Assembly (NCBI GenBank): GCA_900551075.1 | Contig: URVB01000005.1 | Span: 62,001 to 126,000, forward strand | Direction: 5' to 3' | DNA length: 64,000 nt | Source of the DNA: an uncultured Blautia sp. | GTDB lineage: Bacteria > Bacillota > Clostridia > Lachnospirales > Lachnospiraceae | Part shown: positions 53,196-62,597 of the stretch, in pieces | How the letters are laid out: every line of letters starts with the position of its first letter | Position numbering within the stretch: position 1 is the first letter of the stretch | Notes under the pieces: model-generated | What the model saw: only the letters and a program-made list of their open reading frames with translations | Database searches by the model: none | Told to the model about the DNA's origin: nothing | Translations under genes and position numbers: made by a program

Positions 53196-54110
53196 ATGAG
53201 AAAGTATATAAGTATTGATATTGGTGGAACAGCGATCAAGTATGGAGTCATTAAAGAAAATGGGACAATTTTGAATCGCAGTGAGATGCCGACAGAGGCG
53301 TGGAAGGGCGGACCGGCTATTCTGGAAAAGGTTATCGGAATTGCCGGGCAGTTTTGCAGGGAAGATCATTTCGCCGGAATCTGTATATCTACAGCAGGTA
53401 TGGTGGATACACAAAAGGGAGAGATTTTCCATTCTGCGCCGTTGATTCCGAATTATGCGGGAACCAGATTTAAAGAGAACCTGGAAGCACGGTTCGGCCT
53501 TCCATGTGAGGTGGAAAATGATGTAAACTGTGCGGGGCTTGCGGAGTACACCTCCGGAGCAGCAGAGGGAAGCAGGGTCATGGCAATGCTCACAATTGGA
53601 ACCGGTATTGGAGGCTGTCTTCTGGTGGATGGCAAGGTTTACCATGGTTTTGGCAACAGCGCCTGTGAGGTTGGCTATATGCATATGCGGGGCAGCGATT
53701 TTCAGACGCTCGGGGCAGCAAGCATTCTGAGCAGGAAGGTTGCGGCATGGAAGCAGGAGCCGGAGGCTGAGTGGAGCGGCTACCGTATTTTTGAGCTGGC
53801 GAAGCAGGGAGATGTCCTATGCTGCCGGGCGATTGAGGAAATGGTCGACGTGCTGGGACTGGGTATTGCCAATATCTGCTATGTTGTGGACCCGGAAGTA
53901 GTGGTTCTGGGCGGAGGTATTATGGCGCAGGAGGACTTTTTGAAGGATAAGATTCAAAAGTCTGTGAAAGTATATTTGATCGACAGCGTAGCTTCTCATG
54001 TGAGAATTACATTTGCAAAGCATAGGAATGATGCGGGAATGCTCGGTGCATTTTATCATTTTATGAATTGCCGCGTGAAGAGGATGGAATCAGAATGGAA
54101 TATTATGTAA
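53196..54110 (+). CDS. nanK: ROK-family N-acetylmannosamine kinase
   Basis: 304 residues from ATG 53196 (AAAGGGAAAG upstream; the earlier TTG has no site). Phosphate loop SIDIGGTAIKYG, catalytic Asp in VENDVNCAG, adenosine loop TIGTGIGGCL. The Cys-rich zinc motif (CxCGxxGC) of classical ROK proteins is absent; after CEVGYMHMRG the chain runs on to FQTLGAASIL. Phosphorylates ManNAc in this pathway. Overlaps the rpiR gene by 16 bases. Confidence 0.9.
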   Translation: MRKYISIDIGGTAIKYGVIKENGTILNRSEMPTEAWKGGPAILEKVIGIAGQFCREDHFAGICISTAGMVDTQKGEIFHSAPLIPNYAGTRFKENLEARFGLPCEVENDVNCAGLAEYTSGAAEGSRVMAMLTIGTGIGGCLLVDGKVYHGFGNSACEVGYMHMRGSDFQTLGAASILSRKVAAWKQEPEAEWSGYRIFELAKQGDVLCCRAIEEMVDVLGLGIANICYVVDPEVVVLGGGIMAQEDFLKDKIQKSVKVYLIDSVASHVRITFAKHRNDAGMLGAFYHFMNCRVKRMESEWNIM

Positions 54111-54961
54111 AGTCTGTAGTGCCGATTATTAAAATGAATTACGATAAATTTACAAACGTCGAAAAAAGCATTGCCGATTTTTTTATAGAGAATCAGGAAA
54201 AGGTTGATCTGTCCTCAAAAGCCATCGCGGACAGACTGTATGTTTCTGAGGCATCCCTGTCACGTTTTGCAAAAAAATGCGGATACCGGGGCTACCGTGA
54301 ATTTATGTATCAATATGAAGTGACCTTTGTGGAAAAAAAAGAATCTTTGACCGGCAATACACGGATGATCCTGAATGCTTATCAGGAGCTCCTGAATAAA
54401 ACCTACAGCATTGTAGATGAGGAGCAGATCGCACGCATCGGTAAATATCTAAGCAGTGCGAGACGTGTATTGGTGTGCGGCAGGGGCAGCTCCGGACATG
54501 CTGCCGCAGAAATGGAAATGCGGTTTATGCGTATTGGTGTGGATATTGATTCTCTTTCAGACAGTGACCTGATCCGAATGCAGGCAGTATTTCAGGACCA
54601 GCAGAGTCTGGTGATCGGCATCAGTATCAGCGGTGAAACGGAGGAAGTACTGTATTTATTGCAGGAGTCCAGAAAGCATGGGGCAAAGACGGTGTTGATT
54701 ACGGCGGAACAGAAGGAGAAATTTCATGAATTTTGTACAGAGGTGGTGCTGATGCCCTCACTCAGATATTTAAATCAGGGAAATGTGATTTCTCCGCAGT
54801 TTCCAATACTTCTGATGCTGGACATTATTTATTCCTGCTATGCCGGACAGGATAAGGGCAGGAAGGAACTGCTGCATGACCATACCCTGCGGGCACTGGA
54901 GACTGGGAAATCCGTCTCCGGGCGCCCCATAACAAAAAATAATCCGGGAGGAAATCGATGA
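54095..54961 (+). CDS. RpiR-family regulator with SIS domain (NanR-like)
   Basis: 288 residues from ATG 54095. N-terminal HTH_6 (about 1-80; SSKAIADRLYVSEASLSRFAKKCGYRGYREF) and SIS sugar-phosphate domain (about 120-260; VLVCGRGSSGHAAAEMEMR). Probably senses ManNAc-6-P or GlcNAc-6-P and controls the operon it sits in, through the repeats upstream of nanE. Overlaps nagA by four bases. Confidence 0.92.
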   Translation: MEYYVKSVVPIIKMNYDKFTNVEKSIADFFIENQEKVDLSSKAIADRLYVSEASLSRFAKKCGYRGYREFMYQYEVTFVEKKESLTGNTRMILNAYQELLNKTYSIVDEEQIARIGKYLSSARRVLVCGRGSSGHAAAEMEMRFMRIGVDIDSLSDSDLIRMQAVFQDQQSLVIGISISGETEEVLYLLQESRKHGAKTVLITAEQKEKFHEFCTEVVLMPSLRYLNQGNVISPQFPILLMLDIIYSCYAGQDKGRKELLHDHTLRALETGKSVSGRPITKNNPGGNR

Positions 54962-56085
54962 TTATAAAAAATGCAAAGATTTATAAGGAAGATAAGACGT
55001 TTCAGAATGGGAGCATCTATATCTCAAACGGCATGTTTGCAGGCCAGTCCGACGATGAATGTGTGGTGGATGCACAGGGCTGCTATGCAATTCCGGGACT
55101 GATCGATCTGCATTTCCACGGATGTATGGGATATGATTTCTGCGATGGCACCCTGGAAGCGATTGCGGAGATTGCGAAATATGAGGCTTCTGTAGGCGTA
55201 ACAGGCATTTCTCCGGCAACGATGACGCTTCCGGCCGAAGAACTGGGGCGGATTCTTTCTGTTGGAGCTGCATATCGGAAGCAGGCATCGGAAGGAGCCG
55301 AGCTGATTGGTGTGAATATGGAGGGTCCTTTTATCAGCAGGACAAAAAAGGGCGCCCAGGATGCACGCAATATTATTCCATGCAGTACGGAGGTCTGCCG
55401 GGAATTCCTTCGGGCATCGGAAGGGCTTGTAAAGTTTATCGGAATTGCACCGGAGGATAATCCGGATTTTCGAAGCTTTATTGAAGAACTGAAAGAGGAG
55501 GTCCATATTTCCCTTGCTCATACAAATGCAGATTACGATACTGCTATGGCTGCATTTGAGGCCGGGGCAGACCATGCGGTTCATTTGTATAATGCTATGC
55601 CTGCCTTTACGCACCGGGCGCCTGGAGTCATTGGCGCAGTAGCAGACAGCCCGCATGTATATGCAGAGCTGATCTGTGATGGCATTCATATTCATCCGGC
55701 TGTGGTTCGTGCAACGTTCCGGATGCTTGGAGAGGACAGGATCATTCTTATCAGCGACAGTATGCGGGCTACAGGGATGCCTGACGGACAATATACGCTG
55801 GGCGGTCTGGATGTAACGGTTCAGGGCAGATACGCGGTTCTTGTATCAGATGGTGCGCTGGCAGGCTCAGCTACCAATCTTATGGATTGTCTGCGTACGG
55901 CAGTGAAGGATATGGGGATTCCGTTGGAGACGGCCGTTGCGTGTGCAACTGTGAATCCTGCCAGGTGCCTTGGCGTATATGATACCAGGGGTTCGATACA
56001 AAATGGAAAAAAGGCAGATGTTGTACTGCTGGATGAGGAGCTGAATATACGGACTGTTATTATAAATGGAAAAGTGCTGAAATAA
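54958..56085 (+). CDS. nagA: N-acetylglucosamine-6-phosphate deacetylase
   Basis: 375 residues. Amidohydrolase with DLHFHGCMGYDF metal site, NMEGPFI Glu, LAHTNADYD and HLYNAMPAFTHR His residues, and ISDSMRATG Asp. Removes acetate from GlcNAc-6-P to give GlcN-6-P for NagB. Last gene of the operon, with a terminator after it. Confidence 0.95.
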   Translation: MIIKNAKIYKEDKTFQNGSIYISNGMFAGQSDDECVVDAQGCYAIPGLIDLHFHGCMGYDFCDGTLEAIAEIAKYEASVGVTGISPATMTLPAEELGRILSVGAAYRKQASEGAELIGVNMEGPFISRTKKGAQDARNIIPCSTEVCREFLRASEGLVKFIGIAPEDNPDFRSFIEELKEEVHISLAHTNADYDTAMAAFEAGADHAVHLYNAMPAFTHRAPGVIGAVADSPHVYAELICDGIHIHPAVVRATFRMLGEDRIILISDSMRATGMPDGQYTLGGLDVTVQGRYAVLVSDGALAGSATNLMDCLRTAVKDMGIPLETAVACATVNPARCLGVYDTRGSIQNGKKADVVLLDEELNIRTVIINGKVLK

Positions 56086-56111
56086 ACAGGAAGAAATGAA
56101 AAAGTGCAATA

Positions 56112-56146
56112 GGGTACTGTGGATAGATTTCACAGTATCCTTTTTT
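56112..56146 (+). terminator. Terminator of the nan/nag operon
   Basis: GGGTACTGTG-N9-CACAGTATCC stem (one G-T pair) followed by TTTTTT, 27 bases after nagA. Confidence 0.85.
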
Positions 56147-56164
56147 CGTGGGGGAAACTATGGT

Positions 56165-56663
56165 ATAATATCAACAGAATTCCCATTGCAACAGCCCGGG
56201 GGACAGACGGCGGGATTTCTATTATGGAAGGCTATGCAGTTCATAAAACGCTTCTGACTTCTTCGGATATGCAGGCGATTCTGACCGGACTCCGAAGCCT
56301 GGACAGTGTCAGCGGAACAGGGCGGTATGCGCAGCTTATGGAAAAGCTGTCCGTAAAGAATTTGAGAAACGGGAGGTACCCTTGCCGGATTTGTATCCGG
56401 AGACAGTATATCAGCCGAATTACTCAGCAAGAGTGCTTTTTGCTCCGGAATGTAAATGGAGACTGGTTGAAGAATTTGGAATGGAAAGCTTTAAGGAGCT
56501 GCCTGACGGAAAGCTTCTGTTTGCATTCGATTTTACAGATATGGCTCAGCTATATCGATGGCTCCTGACCTTTGGGGATCAGGCAGAACTTTTGGAGCCG
56601 AAGGAGCTTCGGGAAGAATTCCGAAGACTGGGTGAGAAGCTTCGGAGGAAATACGGGAATTAA
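56165..56663 (+). pseudogene. Decayed YafY/WYL-type regulator
   Basis: Two conserved pieces of a WYL-domain regulator lie in different frames. The first (about 56170-56345, RIPIATARGTDGGISIMEGYAVHKTLL...) is the segment after the winged helix. The second (about 56355-56663, REVPLPDLYPETVYQ... CKWRLVEEFG... FGDQAELLEPKELREEF) is the C-terminal WCX region. The N-terminal winged helix and the WYL core (roughly 100 residues or more) are missing, and the pieces are joined with a frame change. The gene cannot make a working regulator. Confidence 0.75.
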
Positions 56664-56760
56664 AAAGCATGTCATCGGATAAAATGTTTTTTCTGAAGAA
56701 AAGGCTGCTTTAAATTCGTTTTAACTAATATATTATATATCAAGAAAGGATGGCTTATAT

Positions 56761-57120
56761 ATGGGATGCCTGGGAAATTTATTGTGGTTTATTTTTGGAG
56801 GTGCGTTCTCCGGCTTGAGCTGGTGCCTGGCGGGATGTCTGTGGTGTATCACGGTTGTAGGTATTCCGGTTGGAATGCAGTGCTTTAAGTTTGCTTCTCT
56901 CAGCTTCTTTCCATTTGGCAAGAATGTGGAATACGGAGGCGGCGCAGGCTCGTTTCTGCTGAATCTTATCTGGCTGGTTCTCTCCGGGCTGCCGCTTGCT
57001 TTGGAACATTGCATATGGGGACTCCTTCTGTGCGTAACCGTGATAGGGATACCCTTTGGCCTTCAGCATTTTAAGCTTGCGAAGCTGGCCTTAATGCCGT
57101 TCGGGGCTGTGATTCGATGA
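56761..57120 (+). CDS. YccF-family membrane protein
   Basis: 119 residues made of two similar halves (NLLWFIFGG...VVGIPVGMQCFKFASLSFFPFG and NLIWLVLSG...VIGIPFGLQHFKLAKLALMPFG), each a YccF domain with two hydrophobic segments. Small inner-membrane protein of unknown role. AAAGGATGGCTTATAT precedes ATG 56761. Confidence 0.88.
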   Translation: MGCLGNLLWFIFGGAFSGLSWCLAGCLWCITVVGIPVGMQCFKFASLSFFPFGKNVEYGGGAGSFLLNLIWLVLSGLPLALEHCIWGLLLCVTVIGIPFGLQHFKLAKLALMPFGAVIR

Positions 57121-57198
57121 CATACCTCTCTTATCGGGGAACAGAAAAAAGGATGCCCGTACCGTGAACGGAATGAGCATGCGTATACCTGTCCCGGC

Positions 57199-57441
57199 CT
57201 ATTCCAGTGCTTTTTTGATTGCCCTGGTAAGCTGATCCGGGCAGGACGTGGGACGGAAACCGCACCGGATACCCTCCAGACGTCTGATAACTTCCTCTGC
57301 GTCCATGCCTTCCACAAGACTTGCGACGCCTTGGGTATTGCCGGAGCAGCCTCCAATGAATTTTACATTGTGGACCTTTTTGTCATCACTGATTTCGAAT
57401 TCGATTGCCCGGGAACAGACACCGCTTGTTTTATATGTCAT
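57199..57441 (-). CDS. TSCPD-domain protein (TIGR03905-like)
   Basis: 80 residues from ATG 57441 on the minus strand, with AGGAGGAAGCAGCT upstream; the longer frame to 57552 has no site. CSRAIEFEI, GGCSGNTQGVASLVEG and the terminal TSCPDQL motif, with conserved Cys residues, match the small TSCPD family also found at the end of some ribonucleotide reductases. Function unknown, possibly metal or redox linked. Confidence 0.88.
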   Translation of the reverse strand: MTYKTSGVCSRAIEFEISDDKKVHNVKFIGGCSGNTQGVASLVEGMDAEEVIRRLEGIRCGFRPTSCPDQLTRAIKKALE

Positions 57442-57637
57442 AGCTGCTTCCTCCTGTGTTTTAAAATATCTGGAATACGGGCGGGATTCCGGCAGGGCAG
57501 GAATATACCCGAAAACATGCTTATTATAACAGACTTGAAAAAAAGTTTCCATATAAATTAAAATTCTGATATGATAAAAGAATAAGAACGGATTGCTGCA
57601 CGGCAGTGATTGAGAAATTAGTTAAGGAGAAAGAACG

Positions 57638-58342
57638 ATGAGATGTTTTGGAATTATAGGAGCTATGGAGGCAGAGGTTGCCGGATTAAAAAATAAGATG
57701 GAGGATGTGAAGATCACCCGCAGAGCATCTATGGAATTTTATGAAGGTCTTTTGGAAGGAAAAAGGGTGGTAGTGGTACGTTCCGGTATTGGTAAGGTGA
57801 ATGCCGCTGTTTGTACGCAGATACTGGTGGATGAATTCGGCGTGGAGGTTGTGATCAACACGGGAATCGCCGGAAGCCTGAACAAAGATATCAATATTGG
57901 AGATATTGTGGTTTCCACAGATTTGGTGCACCATGATATGAATGCGGCAGGTTTCGGTTATCCGAAAGGACAGATTCCGCAGATGGAGGAGTTTTCTTTC
58001 GGGGGAGATGAGGCACTTCGCCGTCTGGCTGTACAGGTATGCAGGGAAGTGAACCCGGAGATTGAGGTTTATGAGGGCAGGATTGCCTCCGGTGATCAGT
58101 TTGTTTCTGATCAGGGCGTGAAGGACTTTATTGTAAAAGAGTTCGGAGCATATGCGGTGGAAATGGAAGGCGCCGCCATCGCACAGGCGGCATATCTGAA
58201 TCATGTGCCGTTTTTGGTGATCCGTGCGATCTCCGATAAAGCGGATGGAAGTGCACAGATGGATTATGCTGCTTTTGAGGCGGCAGCAATTGAGCACAGT
58301 GTAAGATTAACACACCGTATGATTCAGGAGCTTCAGGGTTAA
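57638..58342 (+). CDS. mtnN: 5'-methylthioadenosine/S-adenosylhomocysteine nucleosidase
   Basis: 234 residues. Glu in GAMEAEV, substrate loop GIAGSLN, VEMEGAAIAQ, and catalytic Asp in AISDKADGS. Cleaves adenine from MTA and SAH in the methyl cycle. AAGGAGAAAGAACG precedes ATG 57638. A methyltransferase lies two genes downstream. Confidence 0.95.
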   Translation: MRCFGIIGAMEAEVAGLKNKMEDVKITRRASMEFYEGLLEGKRVVVVRSGIGKVNAAVCTQILVDEFGVEVVINTGIAGSLNKDINIGDIVVSTDLVHHDMNAAGFGYPKGQIPQMEEFSFGGDEALRRLAVQVCREVNPEIEVYEGRIASGDQFVSDQGVKDFIVKEFGAYAVEMEGAAIAQAAYLNHVPFLVIRAISDKADGSAQMDYAAFEAAAIEHSVRLTHRMIQELQG

Positions 58343-58408
58343 TGGCAGAAAGGCCCTCTTTTGCATATACTGGAATAGATGATTTAGGAAGGGATACAGG
58401 ACTTATCT

Positions 58409-58774
58409 ATGTATTATGATAAATATTTTCCATTCTATGTGGCATATGCAAATCCCATGCTTTATGACGGTGAGAGAATACAGGAAGAAGAATTTACCTT
58501 AATGAAATCCTATTATCCGGAGACTGCCAGGAGAATACAGGAAAAGGTGGAGGAAGAGTGTCAGCTCCTGGATTATGAGGGAAGCAGACTGTATGACGAG
58601 TATCCGGATAAATTTATGCTGCATCATTTGTGCTGCCGTATTCGGGAGGAGGTAGAGCCTGAGGCGACCGCACAGGAAATACCGGGAGGATTTCTGGATG
58701 AACTGATCCAGGTGCTTTTGTACCAGGAGATTTCCAGAAGAAGATGCCGGAGACATAGATGCCGCAACTGGTAA
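58409..58774 (+). CDS. Conserved hypothetical protein
   Basis: 121 residues, acidic and Tyr-rich in the first half, ending in an Arg/Cys-rich tail (RRRCRRHRCRN). No signal peptide or membrane segment. The site upstream is AGGAAGGG, about 17 bases away and weak. It sits between mtnN and the methyltransferase, probably in one transcript. Family not recognised; the tail could bind nucleic acid or metal. Confidence 0.6.
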   Translation: MYYDKYFPFYVAYANPMLYDGERIQEEEFTLMKSYYPETARRIQEKVEEECQLLDYEGSRLYDEYPDKFMLHHLCCRIREEVEPEATAQEIPGGFLDELIQVLLYQEISRRRCRRHRCRNW

Positions 58775-58840
58775 ATGTATCCGGAGTATTTGGGCAAACC
58801 CGCCGTATACAAGATAGAAGAAAGCATTTATAATAGAGAT

Positions 58841-60013
58841 ATGATGAAAACACTGAAAAATTTTTTGAATGAACAACTGAATGAGCAGTTGATCCTGGCG
58901 GTATTAAGCGGGCAGCGCAGTACGGAGGGTCCATCTAAAGTAAAGATCCGTCCGGTTGAAATAAAGGGCCGGCTTTTCTATCAGGCGTCCATGACAGAGG
59001 GTGCGAAGGTCCTGCACGTCAATTATCATCAGGGGGAGCTTCTTTCTTATGTGGAGGAGGCTCTTTTGAACGGATTTTCCCAGCTTCAGATTCAGGGACA
59101 GCATGCGGATGGCAGCGTTTTAGTGAGCAAAAAAGGCAGGATGACCATAAAGACAAAACCGCATCCGGCCAAAGAGCCTGTCAGAATCATGGCGCATAAC
59201 CGCGTGAAGAAATATATACTTAAAGAGGGGATTGCCGTACCGTTTCTGGTGGATTTGGGCGTAATGAATGCGCAGGGAAAGGTGATTGCGGCAAAATACG
59301 ATAAATTCAGGCAGATAAACCGTTTCCTGGAGTTTATTGAAGACATCCTTCCGAAGCTTTCCAGGGAGCGGGAGATTACAATCCTGGATTTTGGCTGCGG
59401 GAAGTCTTATCTGACCTTTGCCATGTACCATTATCTGAAAGAGCTGCAGAATTATGATGTGAATATTATCGGTCTGGACCTGAAAGCGGATGTGATTGAG
59501 AAATGCAGCCGTCTTGCAGAATGCTACGGTTATGAGAAGCTGCATTTTTATCAGGGAGACATAGCCGATTACGAAGGTGTCGGCGCCGTAGATATGGTAG
59601 TTACGCTTCATGCCTGCGATACGGCTACAGATTTTGCTCTGGCAAAGGCCGTGGAGTGGGGAGCATCCGTGATTCTGTCTGTGCCGTGCTGTCAGCATGA
59701 GCTGAACAAACAGATAAAAAATGAAATGCTGGCGCCTGTTCTGCGATATGGAATTCTGAAGGAACGGATGGCCGCTTTGATCACGGATGGCCTTCGGGCA
59801 GGTCTTTTGGAAACCAAGGGCTATGATACCCAGATACTGGAATTTATTGATATGGAGCATACACCGAAGAATCTGCTGATCCGTGCAGTAAAAAACGGAA
59901 AAGAGCAGCAGGCGGAGGGGCTTCGTGAAACTATGGAGGCTCTGCATGTTTCTCCTGTGCTTGAGAAGCTGCTTGATTCCGGGTATGAGGTGCCCGCGCA
60001 GAAGGGAGTATAG
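58841..60013 (+). CDS. SAM-dependent methyltransferase (Methyltransf_32 type)
   Basis: About 390 residues. ATG 58841 or 58844 is preferred because the protein then opens with a typical helical MKTLKNFLNEQL start; ATG 58775 is possible, and ribosome sites are weak for all. SAM motif I is ILDFGCGKSYLTFAMY, and the later MVVTLHACDTATDFAL and SVPCCQHELN segments mark the GSTCD/Methyltransf_32 group. Target unknown, possibly tRNA or rRNA. Confidence 0.85.
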   Translation: MMKTLKNFLNEQLNEQLILAVLSGQRSTEGPSKVKIRPVEIKGRLFYQASMTEGAKVLHVNYHQGELLSYVEEALLNGFSQLQIQGQHADGSVLVSKKGRMTIKTKPHPAKEPVRIMAHNRVKKYILKEGIAVPFLVDLGVMNAQGKVIAAKYDKFRQINRFLEFIEDILPKLSREREITILDFGCGKSYLTFAMYHYLKELQNYDVNIIGLDLKADVIEKCSRLAECYGYEKLHFYQGDIADYEGVGAVDMVVTLHACDTATDFALAKAVEWGASVILSVPCCQHELNKQIKNEMLAPVLRYGILKERMAALITDGLRAGLLETKGYDTQILEFIDMEHTPKNLLIRAVKNGKEQQAEGLRETMEALHVSPVLEKLLDSGYEVPAQKGV

Positions 60014-60019
60014 ATTAAC

Positions 60020-62467
60020 ATGATGAAAATCCTGCAAAGGATAGCGGTACTGCTGATGGTTTTTGTGCTGGGAGTTGCAGGAACCGCATTTTTGCTGAAC
60101 AGTGAAACAACGGATGATCGGTCTGATATGAATAATCCTTCGCTGCCGGAGGTGCTGGTTGATATCGGCGGTGTTATGGCAAACCGGATGTATGGATATA
60201 TGCAGCCTATGCAGGCGGATTTTACAAGAGACAGCCTGACGCCTCTGGATACGACAAAGAAGCTGACCTTTGTGGTCAATCCCTATGAGGCCAAAGTACA
60301 GAGTCTGTCGTATGAGATTCGGACCTCAGATGGAAGTAAGGTCATTGAAAACAAAAAAGTCAAAAATCTGACAGCCTCTGACAGTTATCTGAGAGCAGAG
60401 GTGGAAATTGCCAGCAGTCTGCTGATGAATCAGGAATATTCCATGCAGATCATGCTGGAAACCAACAAAGGTGAGGTTTATTATTACACCAGAATTATTT
60501 CCAGGTCAAATTTGAATACGGAACATTATGTGAAATTTGTGAGGACCTTTTCAGAAGCGTGTATGGACAAGGCTACGGCTGATGATTTGTCCGCTTATCT
60601 GGAGCCCGGGGAGGGCACAGTAAGAAACTTTGCCAGTATTTCTCTTACTTCTCCGCTGTCAGATATCAGTTGGGGAAATCTGAAGCCGCAGATGGCGAAA
60701 CGGGGGATTCCGGTCATCAAAGATATTAATGAAACAACAGCCAGTCTTACGCTGGAGTATCAGATTTCTGCAAAAGATGAAAACAGCGGTACAGAGCTCT
60801 ATGATGTGACGGAATTTTACCGGATGCGCTATACGGAGGACAGGATTCGTCTGCTGGATTTTGAACGTTCGGCAAACCAGGTGTTTAATCCGAATCTGCC
60901 TGTTGTTACCGGCGAGGGGCTGCTCTTGGGCGTGCGGAACAAAAATGTAGCTTATATGGCAAACGAGGAAAATAGTGTGGTAGCCTTTACCCAGCAGGGG
61001 GATTTGTGGTCCTATGCACCCCAAAATGGAAAAATCGTGAAAATTTTCAGCTTCCGCAGAGAGGAAAACGGGGACTTCCGGGATTCCAGAGTGGAGCATG
61101 ATATCAAGATCATCCGGGTCGGAGAAAACGGAGATGTGGATTTTGTGCTCTATGGGTACATGAACCGGGGTATTCACGAGGGCTTCAGCGGTGTCTGCGT
61201 TTATCATTACAGCAATGATCAGAATGTAGTGGAGGAGAAGGTCTTTATTCCAAGTACAGAATCCTATGAATTTTTGAATGAGGATATGGGAACTCTTTCA
61301 TATGTAAACAGGGATAACCAGCTTTTTCTCCTTTTGGCAGAAAAGTTATATCTGATTGATATAGATGCTAATACATTTGAAATCCTGGAGGAGGGCATCA
61401 GCGGAGAGGATTTTGTGATTTCTGATACGAATGCCCATGCGGCCTGGAGAATCCGGGAAGGCGAAAATGCCGGACAGATTAAGGAAATTGACTTTGACAC
61501 CAGAGAGACCAGAATGCTTGCTCCTGCAGAAAAACAGGAGCTTCGTGCGCTTGGATTTATGAATGAGGATCTGGTTTACGGTCTGCTTATGGATGGGGAT
61601 ATTCTGTTGGTTAACAATCACCGTGTGCTTGAAGGTATTCATACCATCCGTATTGAAAGCTTTGCAGGAGTAGTAAAGAAGGAATATCATCAGGAGGGGC
61701 TGTATATTACGGAAGTGACTGTAGGAAGCACCCTCATGGAATTTGAATTGTCTGCAAAAACTGAAAACGGTTATACAGTCCAGAAAAAAGACAATATCAT
61801 GAATAATAAAAAAGCTTCTTCAAACCAGATATCTGTGGAACTGACATCGTCCGACAGAACCGGAACCAGGGTGCGGCTTGCTTTCGAGGAGGCGCCTGAT
61901 ACGGACGAACCGTTGGTTATGTATGCAAAGATGCGCAGTGTGGAGGAGAGGACTGTTACTCTGGATACACAGGTACCGAAGGATGAAATCTATTATGTTT
62001 ATGCAAGAGGCGGTCTGGACAGTACGTACACAGATCCGGCAGAGGCAGTCCTGAGGGCTGATGTCCGTACCGGTGTGGTATTAAACCGTGCGCAGCAGTA
62101 TGTATGGGAGCGGGGGAATAAAAAGACGAAGCTTCAATTAAATATGGAGGACATTCCCGAAATCATGAGAACCGGTTCCTGGGATATGGATGTACTGCAG
62201 GAAGGCCTGGGAGAGGCGGGGACGGTCATTGACCTCTCCGGCTGCTCACTGGACAGTGTGCTCTATGAGATCAGTGCACAGCGTCCCGTCATCGCAAAAA
62301 CCGGCAGTGATTCCAGTGTGATCATTGTGGGATATGATGAGTATAATACATATATTATGGAGCCTGCTACCCAGGAGGTAAAGCCCTATGGCATGAATGA
62401 CAGTACGGAGCTGTTTGAGAAGGCAGGAAATATATTTATCAGTTATATTGAAGCTGTTAATTATTAA
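60020..62467 (+). CDS. Large exported protein with C39-peptidase-like tail
   Basis: 815 residues. N-terminal signal anchor (about 5-26), then a long extracytoplasmic part with many short beta-strands (about 280-560, propeller-like: VAYMANEENSVVAFTQQGDLWSY, LYLIDIDANTFEILEEG). The last 110 residues resemble a C39-like fold (RPVIAKTGSDSSVIIVGYDEYNTYIMEP). In that fold the catalytic His would precede VIIVGYD; here it is Ser, so the domain looks inactive. AAGGGAG lies 14 bases before the tandem ATGs. Known only as a conserved Clostridia type to me; role likely at the cell surface. Confidence 0.7.
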   Translation: MMKILQRIAVLLMVFVLGVAGTAFLLNSETTDDRSDMNNPSLPEVLVDIGGVMANRMYGYMQPMQADFTRDSLTPLDTTKKLTFVVNPYEAKVQSLSYEIRTSDGSKVIENKKVKNLTASDSYLRAEVEIASSLLMNQEYSMQIMLETNKGEVYYYTRIISRSNLNTEHYVKFVRTFSEACMDKATADDLSAYLEPGEGTVRNFASISLTSPLSDISWGNLKPQMAKRGIPVIKDINETTASLTLEYQISAKDENSGTELYDVTEFYRMRYTEDRIRLLDFERSANQVFNPNLPVVTGEGLLLGVRNKNVAYMANEENSVVAFTQQGDLWSYAPQNGKIVKIFSFRREENGDFRDSRVEHDIKIIRVGENGDVDFVLYGYMNRGIHEGFSGVCVYHYSNDQNVVEEKVFIPSTESYEFLNEDMGTLSYVNRDNQLFLLLAEKLYLIDIDANTFEILEEGISGEDFVISDTNAHAAWRIREGENAGQIKEIDFDTRETRMLAPAEKQELRALGFMNEDLVYGLLMDGDILLVNNHRVLEGIHTIRIESFAGVVKKEYHQEGLYITEVTVGSTLMEFELSAKTENGYTVQKKDNIMNNKKASSNQISVELTSSDRTGTRVRLAFEEAPDTDEPLVMYAKMRSVEERTVTLDTQVPKDEIYYVYARGGLDSTYTDPAEAVLRADVRTGVVLNRAQQYVWERGNKKTKLQLNMEDIPEIMRTGSWDMDVLQEGLGEAGTVIDLSGCSLDSVLYEISAQRPVIAKTGSDSSVIIVGYDEYNTYIMEPATQEVKPYGMNDSTELFEKAGNIFISYIEAVNY

Positions 62468-62597
62468 CGGAAGGCTTCGGCAAATGTAACAACTTTCTAA
62501 GTGAATTATTTCCATTTCTGTTCTTTACTTTTGCCGGATTGTCATATAAAGTAAAGATGAACCCTGGTTTTTTATAGGGAAAAAGGAGGAATAAAAA

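Noticed and set aside
52674..53684. 336-residue minus-strand frame across YhcH and ROK genes
   Set aside because: Crosses two clear genes in antisense; His/Cys/Phe-rich composition typical of shadows.
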